From Fulvivirga maritima (GTDB lineage: Bacteria; Bacteroidota; Bacteroidia; Cytophagales; Cyclobacteriaceae), in the NCBI RefSeq assembly GCF_021389955.1, contig NZ_CP089980.1, positions 6,071,001 to 6,135,000 on the forward strand: a DNA stretch of 64,000 nucleotides, written 5' to 3'. Below the pieces are notes generated by a model, which had not been told where the DNA came from, searched no databases, and was given only the letters and a program-made list of their open reading frames with translations. Of the stretch, positions 10,020 to 18,478 are shown piece after piece; the first letter of the stretch is position 1; each line of letters starts with the position of its first letter. Made by a program: the position numbers and the translations under genes.

Positions 10020-10042
10020 AGTTCATAATTCAAATTAATAAT

Positions 10043-10073
10043 AAGGCCTCTGGATTTATTCAGGGGCCTTTTT
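10043..10073 (+). terminator. Terminator of the S8 protease gene
   Basis: The hairpin AAGGCCTCTGG / TCAGGGGCCTT, followed by T residues, lies 24 bases after the protease stop codon. Confidence 0.75.
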
Positions 10074-10304
10074 GTGGGAATGTGTGGGGGTATGAATGTT
10101 AGTAGATGGAAACTTAACACAATTTAAAAACTCTTTGATTCATTTTACACATATCAATCTACTCATTTAACAAAAAAGTCATAGTGACCGATAAGAGTGC
10201 GTAGTGAAATCCTTTTGCAGTGACACTATCACACAGCTGTGTAAAGAAAGAATGAAGAAAGGAGACTGAAAATTCATTTTAGCTTTGATGAACCATTTTT
10301 TCAC

Positions 10305-10829
10305 CTATTTCCCTACATACTTGGCAGGTATTTCAGCTTTATCAGATTCTATTGTCCATAAAAGGCTAACTATCCACCAACGGCCACCATAATAAGTTAA
10401 TTGATAGCTATTTATCCCTCTTTCCTCAGATCCTTCAGAGTCTTTACCATAAAAACTCTGGAATACTTGTGCTATGCCATTGTATTCATCTACCACCTTA
10501 TGAATTTCCTTTTCAAGGTATCCTTGTTCATAGTAAGGGTCTTTCAAGAGGCTAAGAAAGTCATCAAGCAAAACGGTTTCAGCATTTGAAGCATCTGCAA
10601 CTGTAAGTATGGCAGACGGGTGAAATAAATTCCTAATTGCTGCAGTATCCATCTTCTCCCCTTTTTCTATGGTTATCTGATCTAGTAGTTCACCAATAAT
10701 GCCATTTATAGATTCAACAGGTGCTAAAGTCTTTTCCTGAGCTAGAGAATTTATTGAAGTAGATAGAATAAGTACTGTGTAGAGAAAGAATTTCACAATA
10801 AGGCTTATTAAAAGTTCATTATAAAACAC
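10305..10829 (-). CDS. Exported SnoaL/NTF2-like protein
   Basis: The mature part fits the SnoaL/NTF2 cone fold used by many small ligand-binding or polyketide-cyclase-like proteins. Signs are an early helix with DTAAIRNLFHPSAIL, mid strands with AQVFQSF, and the closing strands SYQLTYYGGRWWIVSLLW. An N-terminal hydrophobic segment ends NSLAQ, so it is exported. No ATG is in frame upstream of the signal. The frame can start at GTG 10829 or, more compactly, at GTG 10796 directly before KFFLYTVLIL. The function is not readable. It opens the low-density accessory patch. Confidence 0.65.
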   Translation of the reverse strand: MFYNELLISLIVKFFLYTVLILSTSINSLAQEKTLAPVESINGIIGELLDQITIEKGEKMDTAAIRNLFHPSAILTVADASNAETVLLDDFLSLLKDPYYEQGYLEKEIHKVVDEYNGIAQVFQSFYGKDSEGSEERGINSYQLTYYGGRWWIVSLLWTIESDKAEIPAKYVGK

Positions 10830-10893
10830 ATAAAAAACAATATTATATTATTTTATTTAATAAATTTAAATATATCATCCTATAATCCATATA

Positions 10894-10995
10894 AATCACA
10901 ATTGCATTGCGATTATATCTTCCGGCATTTACAATGCCTGTATCAAATCAAAATTGTAAATGCTAATGAAAATTTATGTCGGAATGGATTTGCTA
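10894..10995. repeat. Dispersed bipartite palindrome, copy 1
   Basis: Two consecutive palindromes: ATCACAATTGCATTGCGAT, then a TATATCTTCC spacer, then GGCATTTACAATGCC. A tail shared with copy 2 (AATGNTAATGNAAATTTATG, GGAATGGATTT-like) follows. Related copies are at 12119-12223 and 12913-12971. It lies in the gap between the SnoaL-like and DUF3024 genes. Confidence 0.7.
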
Positions 10996-11019
10996 GCTAG
11001 CTAAAATTTGCATGGTTCT

Positions 11020-11367
11020 CTATCCCCAAAAGCATCCATGAGCGTCTTTTTCAACTATGTCTAAAAACTCCTCAATGGTCTTAACCTTAGGCTTGGGATC
11101 ATAACCATGCCATTTAAGATTTGATCGCATCCAATAGATTTTCCAGATATTTTGAGCTTTCACCCAAGTGGTTTTTGCAACAGGGCTTTCGATTTTCTCT
11201 TCTTTATTCATCCAATGTGGACGAATATCAAAAATAATGATACTCTGATTCTCGATTTTGTAGCTCAAGTCCAACTCCTGCCTGATGTGTTCGGCAGGTC
11301 TGTGTTTGCCCAGAAATACTTCCAGGGCATTGATAGTTTCTGCTGATTGTAGTGCGTCTAATGGCAT
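11020..11367 (-). CDS. DUF3024 family protein
   Basis: A small cytosolic protein (115 residues) matching the DUF3024 family in length and pattern: FDIRPHW, the ESPVAKTTWVKAQNIWKIYW region, LKWHGYDPKP and an acidic C-terminus ending DAHGCFWG. Function unknown. It has no signal peptide and stands alone among accessory elements. Members of this family are often scattered singly in genomes, which fits. Confidence 0.8.
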   Translation of the reverse strand: MPLDALQSAETINALEVFLGKHRPAEHIRQELDLSYKIENQSIIIFDIRPHWMNKEEKIESPVAKTTWVKAQNIWKIYWMRSNLKWHGYDPKPKVKTIEEFLDIVEKDAHGCFWG

Positions 11368-11496
11368 AGTTTTATTTTTATAGATTAAACCTCCTGCGTT
11401 TTCAAAAATGTGGAGATTTGGTAGTTAATTAATTCAAAAGCCTCTTCTAGCTAGATCACAATTATAGTTCAACTATACTAAGTTTGAAAAACGAAA

Positions 11497-11784
11497 CTAA
11501 AGATTTAAGAACTTATAAGAATTATGTACCATCAAAATATCAACTTTATTTTCATGGACTATTACATAAACAATTCTATAGTTACCCAATATCACCCCTC
11601 TTATTCTAGGATTATTAAGTTCGGGAACCATTCTTCTTGAGTCGGGAAATTTGGATAATTGACGAACACGAGTGCGAATGCGTCGGACTTGAATCTTTGC
11701 ATACTTTAATGAATCCCTACTGATGAATTCAGCAATTGAAATTAGGTCATTTTTGGCTTGTGTGGTTCAATTTACCTGAGCCAT
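11497..11784 (-). pseudogene. RelE/ParE-type toxin, inactivated by an in-frame TGA
   Basis: Read from ATG 11784, the frame gives MAQVN, then TGA (11769-11767), then TTQAKNDLISIAEFI and onward to the stop at 11497. The rest is a complete RelE/ParE-superfamily toxin, with KFPDSRRMVPELNNP, RGVILGNYRIVY and a closing ILMVHNSYKF. These toxins have a conserved Trp at the sixth position (VxWT/S), so the TGA is best read as TGG to TGA. No alternative start occurs before the catalytic core, so the toxin is probably not made. The start overlaps the end of the antitoxin frame, as usual for toxin-antitoxin operons. Confidence 0.8.
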
Positions 11785-11990
11785 TCTGGAAGCTCTTTAT
11801 CCAGACCCTCATCGGCAATCACATCACCTGCACTGGATTGCGCAAGTCCACGATCTATCTTCTCTAAAAGTAGTAGTTCATCAATAATCTCATCAACCGA
11901 AAATTCATCCGGAAACTTCCCACTGGTCGTAGCATCCGCTACGATCCATACTTTGCTTGAGCGTCCGCTCAAATTCTTTCCTAAATACAA
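11772..11990 (-). pseudogene. Antitoxin of the dead RelE/ParE module, 5' end replaced by a repeat
   Basis: The C-terminal 45 or so residues (FPDEFSVDEIIDELLLLEKI, then an ADEGLDKELPEW ending) look like the short antitoxins paired with ParE/RelE toxins. Its stop overlaps the toxin start by 13 bp. The N-terminal 24 residues come entirely from the MITE-like element, whose terminal repeat (11919-11932) sits exactly at the junction. The native antitoxin start is therefore lost or fused. Whether the remaining 72-codon frame is translated is unknown. Confidence 0.6.
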
Positions 11991-12115
11991 TCAATATCCT
12001 TCTTGAAATACTGACTGTGCATTGTAGCTACAGACATACGCTTATCTCATTCCGAGCATATGCTCTTGCTAATTATAGGTCGTAGGACCGCTGCGCTTAA
12101 CCTACGACCAGTGGG
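11919..12115. mobile_element. MITE-like element, 197 bp with 14-bp perfect terminal inverted repeats
   Basis: The ends are CCCACTGGTCGTAG (11919-11932) and its exact reverse complement (12102-12115). Inside are further palindromes: GTAGCATCCGCTAC, TTGAGCGTCCGCTCAA (about 11959-11975) and GGTCGTAGG...CCTACGACC (about 12079-12109). It has no coding capacity for a transposase. No clear target duplication was seen. It lies at the 5' edge of the antitoxin remnant. Confidence 0.6.
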
Positions 12116-12118
12116 TGC

Positions 12119-12223
12119 TAAATCGCAATTGTATTGAGATTTTATCTTCTGCCCATTTACAATTCCTCTGAATAAACTGGCGACACGAATGTTAATGGAA
12201 ATTTATGGAGTAATGGAATTTCG
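12119..12223. repeat. Dispersed bipartite palindrome, copy 2
   Basis: Starts AAATCGCAATTGTATTGAG, continues TTTATCTTCTGCCCATTTAC, AATTCCTCTGAATAAAC and the shared tail with GTTAATGGAAATTTATG and TAATGGAATTT. It abuts the right end of the MITE-like element (12115), so the two may have arrived together. Confidence 0.65.
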
Positions 12224-12242
12224 ACATATCTAAGTGAATTTT

Positions 12243-12863
12243 CTATTCCAATAATCCTTTTATCAACTTTATGATTTCAGGTGCCATTGCACTAGTAGCA
12301 ACTCCTTCCACTAAGCTTCTAACTGTTTTTAATGACTCGGAAATTATTGATATTTTGGGTTTAGGCGAATTACTTTGTGCTCTTAATGTATCTATTTCAG
12401 CGCTAAGTTCTTCTCTTAATTCAGGGTCTAATTTTACATCAAGGGCAAACCTTTGAAGCTTCTCAACAAGGTCTTTCAATGCTTTGACTTTAAACATAAA
12501 TTCTTGATGAGAGCTTGTATTTCCCTGCTGAATTGCCGAATTACTCATATTCTTAATATTGATAATATTATATGATTTGAAATGTTCAGTTGGCTCATCT
12601 GGTTCACTCAAAGCCTTTTCGATTTCTGAAATACCCTCATGTGATATCCCAATTGTTCCCCCAACACCTCTAGATTCTATAAGACTCTCTTTAATTAAAT
12701 AATCAACAGTATCCTGGGTCCTACCCATATCAAATTTTAATTCTCTGCCTATGCACCACATATCAACGTCTTTAAAACTGCTTCCTTCTACAGTATCGTA
12801 CAGGTGCTTTAAGAATTGAAATCTCTGATTTTTTTTCTCTCTCATATTTATTTGTTTTTCCAT
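12243..12863 (-). CDS. Winged-helix-like protein with helical C-terminus, unknown function
   Basis: The family is not recognised with certainty. Residues 8-75 read as a winged-helix domain: an LKHLYDTVEG first helix, a recognition-helix-like QDTVDYLIKESLIESRG, then a GGTIGISHEG wing. A short beta-like linker follows (NIINIKNMSNSAIQQGNTSS, about 96-115). Linkers of this IQQG type recur in Bacteroidota proteins of suspected conflict or stress modules. Then comes an acidic coiled-coil (125-170) and a C-terminal helix pair with LKTVRSLVEGVATSAM. No signal peptide. Its start is about 70 bp downstream of the neighbouring 279-residue gene on the same strand, with repeat copy 3 between them, so co-expression is possible. 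Confidence 0.6.
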   Translation of the reverse strand: MEKQINMREKKNQRFQFLKHLYDTVEGSSFKDVDMWCIGRELKFDMGRTQDTVDYLIKESLIESRGVGGTIGISHEGISEIEKALSEPDEPTEHFKSYNIINIKNMSNSAIQQGNTSSHQEFMFKVKALKDLVEKLQRFALDVKLDPELREELSAEIDTLRAQSNSPKPKISIISESLKTVRSLVEGVATSAMAPEIIKLIKGLLE

Positions 12864-12912
12864 TAATCTAAACTAAATGGTTTTGAAATTATTCGATAGA
12901 AGACAAGCAGCG

Positions 12913-12971
12913 ACATCACAATTGCATTATGGTGTTATCTTCCAGACATTTGCAATGCCTCTGAATAAAAC
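12913..12971. repeat. Dispersed bipartite palindrome, copy 3
   Basis: Contains ATCACAATTGCATTATGGTG, TTATCTTCCAGACATTTGC and AATGCCTCTGAATAAAAC, clearly homologous to copies 1 and 2. Unusually it overlaps a gene end: the last residues (SEALQMSGR) and the stop of the 12935-13774 frame are encoded by the repeat. Confidence 0.65.
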
Positions 12972-13774
12972 GAATTATCACTTGAAAAATCATCCCTAAA
13001 TATAATCACCCCATCAACCTCTGGAGCAAATTCTATTTCTTTAAAAATTTCTCTATGAACATTCTCCTCTTCTTCAACAGGTTGTAATACATTTCGTAAA
13101 TTAAGTAACTGCATAAAAGCTATATTGACCGCTAATAACACTTTTCCATTCAGTCCAGAAAATCCGGCTTTTCCAAATTTTTTAATCATCTTACCTTTTA
13201 ACTTATTAAAAAGAGACTCATCATGAGCATCTAAAGTAATAAAACCACTTGCACTATTTGGAGGCAATTCCTTATTTGGCATATAAACCTCAAAATGAAT
13301 TTCTTCACCTTTATCTCCGGTAATCGTAATATCAACATCCCTACGATTTCCAGATACTTTATGTGTAAACGGATGCTCAAATATTATTTTATAACCCATT
13401 GATTTCAACTGTACAGCTAATGTCAACTCACTAAGCGTAGAAAAAAAATTCACACCTCCAAGATTTGTGATCTTATCCTTAAAGCCTTTGTCTGTCTGTA
13501 ATTCCGGAAATTCCGTGAGATATTGATTCAGTTTTTCAAAATAGATTTTATAGTTTCTATTACCTGATATCGGTCGACTAATTAAAACAGCAATTATCAA
13601 AAAATTCAGATTATTTTTTCCTCCAAAAAAATAATCATAAAAATCATTCTCATCAGTCATTTTATTTTGCCACTTTAAATAATCATCATCATTTATCAGA
13701 TTGTCAATGGCGTTATACCTAATGATGCTTTCTTTAGCATACTGGATACATTCTGTTACTTCTAATTGATTCAT
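12935..13774 (-). CDS. Hypothetical protein, possible PD-(D/E)XK-like fold
   Basis: Not assigned to a family. In 279 residues there is a weak nuclease-like pattern. Glu116 lies in a helix (SELTLAVQLKSMGYKI), followed by strands with RRDVDIT (Asp146/Asp148) and HFEVY (Glu162). The usual catalytic Lys of ExK is replaced by Tyr, so activity is doubtful. The N-terminal 100 residues are helical. The gene ends inside dispersed repeat copy 3, which supplies the last 9 residues, so the native C-terminus may have been lost. It pairs with the winged-helix gene downstream. A restriction/defence or regulatory role is only an inference. Confidence 0.55.
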   Translation of the reverse strand: MNQLEVTECIQYAKESIIRYNAIDNLINDDDYLKWQNKMTDENDFYDYFFGGKNNLNFLIIAVLISRPISGNRNYKIYFEKLNQYLTEFPELQTDKGFKDKITNLGGVNFFSTLSELTLAVQLKSMGYKIIFEHPFTHKVSGNRRDVDITITGDKGEEIHFEVYMPNKELPPNSASGFITLDAHDESLFNKLKGKMIKKFGKAGFSGLNGKVLLAVNIAFMQLLNLRNVLQPVEEEENVHREIFKEIEFAPEVDGVIIFRDDFSSDNSFYSEALQMSGR

Positions 13775-13987
13775 TATATTTAAAAGTGTTTTATATTGTG
13801 CAATACAAACATAATATATAAATATTTAACCATACCGCATAATTAAACGTACTTCCCTCCTTCAAACCTGAATTTATGAATCATTAAAATAGCAACACAG
13901 GTCACTGTAGTTATTTAACTGCATCAATAATTGAAGCACTAAACACATTTTACTTCCCCCAACCCTTCTAATGCAATAAAATCCTCT

Positions 13988-13995
13988 TATTTTTG
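13988..13995 (+). promoter_or_regulatory. -7 promoter element of leuS
   Basis: TATTTTTG matches the Bacteroidota -7 consensus TAnnTTTG and lies 26 bp before the leuS start codon, giving a short untranslated leader of about 20 bases. No convincing -33 box was seen. Confidence 0.5.
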
Positions 13996-14021
13996 CAGGT
14001 CTGTAAACTAAAACAACCAAA

Positions 14022-16943
14022 ATGGCAGAATATAACTTCAGCGAAATAGAGAAAAAATGGCAGCAGTTCTGGGCTGACAACGACACATATAAAGCTTCAG
14101 TAGATCCTTCAAAACCTAAATTTTACTCTTTGGATATGTTTCCATATCCTTCAGGAGCAGGATTACACGTAGGTCATCCGCTGGGATATATCGCTTCTGA
14201 TATTGTTTCTCGATTCAAAAAACTGAAGGGCTTTAACGTGCTCCACCCTATGGGGTTTGATGCTTTCGGTTTGCCGGCTGAGCAATATGCTATCCAAACC
14301 GGACAGCACCCTGCTATTACTACAGAAGAAAACATTAAAAGATATAAAGAGCAGCTTCGTAATATAGGCTTCTCTTTTGATTGGGATAAAGAAGTGCGCA
14401 CCTCAGACCCTAAGTTCTACAAATGGACTCAGTGGATCTTTATGCAGCTTTTTAACAGCTATTATAATAACAACACTGACAAGGCAGAATCTATCGAAAG
14501 CCTGGTAGCAGAATTTGAAGCGAAAGGTAATGCCGCTGTTAATGCTGTTTGCGATGAAGATACTCCTGCCTTTACTGCTGAAGAGTGGAAAGGGTTTTCG
14601 GAAAAAGAACAACAGCAAATATTATTAAAATACAGGCTTTCTTACTTAGCTGACACCACCGTAAACTGGTGTCCTGCATTAGGCACTGTACTTTCTAATG
14701 ACGAGGTGAAAGACGGCTTCTCTGAAAGAGGCGGTCACCCTGTGGTAAGAAAGAAAATGATGCAGTGGATGATGCGCATCACGGCTTATGCAGAAAGGTT
14801 ACTGACCGGCCTGGAAACTATCGATTGGCCAGAGCCTTTGAAAGAAATGCAGCGCAACTGGATTGGTAAATCTATGGGTGCGGAGCTGGATTTTAAAGTA
14901 GAGGGTCATGATATAGATATCACTGTTTTCACCACCAGAATAGATACTATTTTTGGTGTTACCTATCTGGCATTAGCGCCGGAAAGTGAGTTGGTAAAGC
15001 AGTTAGTTACTGAAGACCAGAAAGAGACTGTAATGGCTTACGCCGAAAAAGCGGCTAACCGATCTGAGCGCGAGCGTATGACGGATGTAAAAACCATTAC
15101 CGGTGCTTTCACTGGTGCTTATGCTATCCATCCTTTTAGCGGCGAGCAGGTACCTATCTGGGTGGCAGATTATGTATTGGCTGGCTACGGCACTGGCGCA
15201 GTAATGGCCGTACCTGCTGGTGATCAGCGCGATTATGACTTTGCCAAGCACTTTGACCTTCCTATAGTACCTATTATTGAAGGGGCTAATATTGAAGAAG
15301 CCGCTGACCCCACTAAAGAGGGCATCATGATTAACTCAGGTTTTCTTAACAGACTTTCGCCTAAAGAGGCCATTCTTAAAGGCATAGAGGAGCTGGAGAA
15401 ACAAGGCATAGGTAAAGCTAAGATCAACTATAGAATGCGCGATGCTATTTTCACCCGTCAAAGATATTGGGGTGAGCCACTGCCTGTTTACTATCAGGAT
15501 GGTAATCCGTATTTGATGGATACTGATAAGCTGCCTTTGGTACTGCCTGAAATAGATAAATACTTACCTACTGAAGATGGTGAGCCTCCTTTGGGCCGAG
15601 CTAAAGACTGGACTACAGAAAAAGGCGATCCTATAGAGCTGAGCACTATGCCGGGTTGGGCAGGTTCTAGCTGGTACTTCTTCCGCTACATGGATGCTCA
15701 TAATGAGGATGCCTTTGTTAGCAAAGAAGCGCAGGAATATTGGGAAAATGTAGACTTATACATTGGTGGATCGGAACATGCTACCGGACACTTATTATAT
15801 TCAAGATTCTGGACTAAATTCTTATATGACCAGGGTTATGTTACTGTAGAAGAGCCCTTTAAAAAACTGATCAACCAGGGAATGATCCAGGGAGTATCTA
15901 GCTTAGTTTACAGGCTTACGTTAGAATATACTGGATCTTCTGAAGGTCAAAAGCCTGAAATATATCTTTCAAAAGGCATTATAGATAAGATTAAGAAATC
16001 CAATCTAACAAATGCAGAAAAAGAGATTATTGAAAAACTGATTTCAGAAGGTATCGCATCGTTCAATCAAAACAACGGCACAGACCTTACGCCAAAAGAG
16101 ATTAGCTTCGATCAAATCACTCCTATTCATGTAGACATTAATATGGTTTATAATGATGAGTTAGATATCGAAGCCTTTAAAAAATGGAGAGCTGAGCTTA
16201 AAAATGCCATTGTTATACCTGAAGCTGACGGAAAGTACCTTTGTGGTTCTGAGGTAGAGAAGATGTCTAAGTCTAAGTACAACGTGGTAAACCCTGATGA
16301 CATCATTGAAAAATACGGCGCTGATACTTTAAGAATGTACGAAATGTTCCTTGGGCCATTAGAGCAATTTAAGCCTTGGAATACCAACGGTATAGATGGC
16401 GTATTCAAGTTCTTAAGAAGGTTCTGGAACCTATTCCATGATGATAAAGACAATTTCTTTGTATCTACAGAAAAGGCCACTAAGGAAGAATTGAAAGTGC
16501 TTCATAAAACCATTAAGAAAGCTCAAGAAGACATTGAAAAGTATTCTTTCAATACTTCTGTAAGCGAGTTTATGATTTGTGTGAATGAGCTTACTTCATT
16601 GAAGTGTAACAAAGCAGAAATTCTTGAGCAACTAGTGATCGTTTTATCTCCTTACGCACCTCATATTGCAGAAGAGTTATGGAGCAAGCTAGGTCATGTA
16701 ACCAGTGTTACTACGGCACAATTCCCTGCTTATGATGAAAGCTATTTGGTAGAAGATAGTCATGAATATCCAGTATCAGTAAATGGAAAAATGAGAGCTA
16801 AAATGTCATTCCCTACAGATATGCCAAGAGAAGAAATTGAAAAGCAGGTTTTAGCTTCAGAAATTATACAAAAATGGCTTGAAGGTAAAACACCTAAAAA
16901 GGTCATAGTAGTACCAAAGAAAATTGTGAATGTGGTAATTTAA
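14022..16943 (+). CDS. leuS: Leucyl-tRNA synthetase
   Basis: A class I aminoacyl-tRNA synthetase that charges tRNA-Leu with leucine in the cytosol. At 973 residues it is about 110 longer than the E. coli enzyme. Landmarks: the HIGH-type site HVGH in [15 protein letters not shown] (near residue 50), the CP1 editing domain with the threonine-rich [17 protein letters not shown], the KMSKS loop as KMSKSKYN (near residue 748) and a C-terminal anticodon-binding region. The extra length is an insertion before KMSKS (about 625-735, with an [12 protein letters not shown] helix). Such insertions are known in Bacteroidota LeuRS. It stands alone between a promoter element and a strong terminator. Confidence 0.98.
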   Translation: MAEYNFSEIEKKWQQFWADNDTYKASVDPSKPKFYSLDMFPYPSGAGLHVGHPLGYIASDIVSRFKKLKGFNVLHPMGFDAFGLPAEQYAIQTGQHPAITTEENIKRYKEQLRNIGFSFDWDKEVRTSDPKFYKWTQWIFMQLFNSYYNNNTDKAESIESLVAEFEAKGNAAVNAVCDEDTPAFTAEEWKGFSEKEQQQILLKYRLSYLADTTVNWCPALGTVLSNDEVKDGFSERGGHPVVRKKMMQWMMRITAYAERLLTGLETIDWPEPLKEMQRNWIGKSMGAELDFKVEGHDIDITVFTTRIDTIFGVTYLALAPESELVKQLVTEDQKETVMAYAEKAANRSERERMTDVKTITGAFTGAYAIHPFSGEQVPIWVADYVLAGYGTGAVMAVPAGDQRDYDFAKHFDLPIVPIIEGANIEEAADPTKEGIMINSGFLNRLSPKEAILKGIEELEKQGIGKAKINYRMRDAIFTRQRYWGEPLPVYYQDGNPYLMDTDKLPLVLPEIDKYLPTEDGEPPLGRAKDWTTEKGDPIELSTMPGWAGSSWYFFRYMDAHNEDAFVSKEAQEYWENVDLYIGGSEHATGHLLYSRFWTKFLYDQGYVTVEEPFKKLINQGMIQGVSSLVYRLTLEYTGSSEGQKPEIYLSKGIIDKIKKSNLTNAEKEIIEKLISEGIASFNQNNGTDLTPKEISFDQITPIHVDINMVYNDELDIEAFKKWRAELKNAIVIPEADGKYLCGSEVEKMSKSKYNVVNPDDIIEKYGADTLRMYEMFLGPLEQFKPWNTNGIDGVFKFLRRFWNLFHDDKDNFFVSTEKATKEELKVLHKTIKKAQEDIEKYSFNTSVSEFMICVNELTSLKCNKAEILEQLVIVLSPYAPHIAEELWSKLGHVTSVTTAQFPAYDESYLVEDSHEYPVSVNGKMRAKMSFPTDMPREEIEKQVLASEIIQKWLEGKTPKKVIVVPKKIVNVVI

Positions 16944-16960
16944 CTTACAAGATAATTACT

Positions 16961-17009
16961 CATCAAAAAAGAGGTCGTCTTTACACTAACAGTCGACCTC
17001 TTTTTGATG
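16961..17009 (+). terminator. Terminator of leuS
   Basis: The near-perfect inverted repeat CATCAAAAAAGAGGTCG / CGACCTCTTTTTGATG encloses a short loop, 17 bases after the leuS stop. Confidence 0.8.
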
Positions 17010-17129
17010 CTATATTTCCAACAAAGCTTTCACTGATTCATAATCACCAATCAAATGTATTATAAAATTGACAATATAAACTTTCACTTTTACAGTAAAT
17101 ATTAGTTTCTTGCAGCCTATTTAGCATTT

Positions 17130-18380
17130 ATGAGAAGTCCTTCCTTTTTAGTCGTAGTTCTAATCCTTATTTCTTATGGATTGCAGGCTCAAAATATATC
17201 CAGTGAGCACCAAGCCAAGCTCGATCAAATAAAAGATCCGGCCAAAAGGGAAAGGCTATATAAAAAATACCTGAGAAAGGATGCTAAAGAAATGGAGAAG
17301 CAGCTCTCAGAAAACCAATCCGATTCCACCTCTAATGATTCTACATTAGTTAATAAAGCTAAAAAAGAAGCACTTTCTATTGCCCAGGATTCCCTTCAGA
17401 ATCGTAACCTCCCAACTGCACTTCCAATAGATACCACCTCCACTTTAAAAGAAAAAAGCCTTAAAGTTATTCATGATGAGTTAGACATCCCCACTGACAG
17501 TGCGGCCATCAAAGCTGAAGCCAAAACCAGGCTAAAAAACGAACTCGGCACTGACATTCCAGACATCAAGTTAGATTCTACCACCGTGGATCAAGCTGAA
17601 AAAGAATTGACAAAAAGAGCGGAAGAAGAACTTAAAAAAAGAGGCGATATTCAATCATTAGATGGTGCCGAAAATTCTGAGTTTTCACAATTAGAGAACT
17701 ATAAAGATCAACTAGAAAAGACTCAGGAGCAAATGCGCCAAGCAGATGCCAAGCAGGCCATGAAAGCAAAAATGACCTCCCAGGCTAGAGAGTTTATCAC
17801 CCAACATGCTGACAAAATTCAAGAGGTACAATCTAAAATGAATGGCCTTAAAAAGAAATATAGCTATGTGCCGAATAGCAATGACTTAAGTACCGCAAAA
17901 AAGCGCAACTCTCTGGAAGACAAAACTTTTTGGGAGCGAATAAGCTTAGGCGGCAACTTTAACGTAAGCAAAACAAACCCTGTAACCGTAGATCTATCGC
18001 CTGTAATTGCCTATAAACTTAATAAGGTCTCTGAAATTGGTATTACCGGGTCTTATAGAACTGAATTTGGTGCTGATAAATCAGGTTTAAGCGGCCTGGA
18101 CGATGAGACCTATGGTTTTGGAGTCTTTGGAAATCATACTGTATTCAACAACTTCATGGTGCAGCTAGAAGGGGAATGCCTGAGAACTACTACCGGGTCT
18201 GCAGAGCAAAACGAAAGAAGCTGGAAACAAACCTTGCTATTGGGTATTGGAAGACGATTTAAAGTGACCAAATGGCTAGAAATGCAAACATTGGTCATGT
18301 TCAATGTACTCCACAATCCTCCTAAAAGCCCCTACCCTTCTCCTGTGGTGTTTAAAACTGGCTTTAGGATAGTGAAATAA
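17130..18380 (+). CDS. Secreted coiled-coil protein with C-terminal barrel-like domain
   Basis: Family not recognised. The signal peptide (1-20, ending GLQAQ) is followed by a long charged, coiled-coil-prone region (about 25-240; many Lys/Glu/Gln, e.g. EKTQEQMRQADAKQAMKAKM) and repeated Ser/Asp-rich linkers. From about 260 the sequence turns into alternating strands (RISLGGNFNVSKTNPVTVDL, GITGSYRTEFGADKSG, TLLLGIGRRFKVTKWLEMQT) and ends FKTGFRIVK. This resembles a small outer-membrane beta-barrel with a periplasmic coiled-coil arm. Such an arrangement could bridge the periplasm, but that is inference. Confidence 0.65.
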   Translation: MRSPSFLVVVLILISYGLQAQNISSEHQAKLDQIKDPAKRERLYKKYLRKDAKEMEKQLSENQSDSTSNDSTLVNKAKKEALSIAQDSLQNRNLPTALPIDTTSTLKEKSLKVIHDELDIPTDSAAIKAEAKTRLKNELGTDIPDIKLDSTTVDQAEKELTKRAEEELKKRGDIQSLDGAENSEFSQLENYKDQLEKTQEQMRQADAKQAMKAKMTSQAREFITQHADKIQEVQSKMNGLKKKYSYVPNSNDLSTAKKRNSLEDKTFWERISLGGNFNVSKTNPVTVDLSPVIAYKLNKVSEIGITGSYRTEFGADKSGLSGLDDETYGFGVFGNHTVFNNFMVQLEGECLRTTTGSAEQNERSWKQTLLLGIGRRFKVTKWLEMQTLVMFNVLHNPPKSPYPSPVVFKTGFRIVK

Positions 18381-18452
18381 CCTTCGCTATTAAACCTGCA
18401 TATTGATGCATCAATAATAGGAATTAGTTCATAAAATACTCTTGAGGTTGCC

Positions 18453-18460
18453 TATTTTTG
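18453..18460 (+). promoter_or_regulatory. -7 promoter element of the pentapeptide-repeat gene
   Basis: TATTTTTG matches TAnnTTTG and sits 18 bp ahead of the ATG at 18479, with GGAGAG between them as a probable ribosome-binding site. It also argues against the alternative in-frame TTG at 18458, which lies inside this box. Confidence 0.5.
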
Positions 18461-18478
18461 CCGGAGAGAACAACAGAT

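Noticed and set aside
12079-12109. Palindrome GGTCGTAGG...CCTACGACC as a terminator or riboswitch
   Set aside because: It is the right-hand hairpin of the MITE-like element and not followed by a T run or placed as a leader.
14022-16943. Insertion in LeuRS as a frameshift or foreign domain
   Set aside because: The frame is continuous, both catalytic motifs are intact and such insertions are known in Bacteroidota LeuRS.
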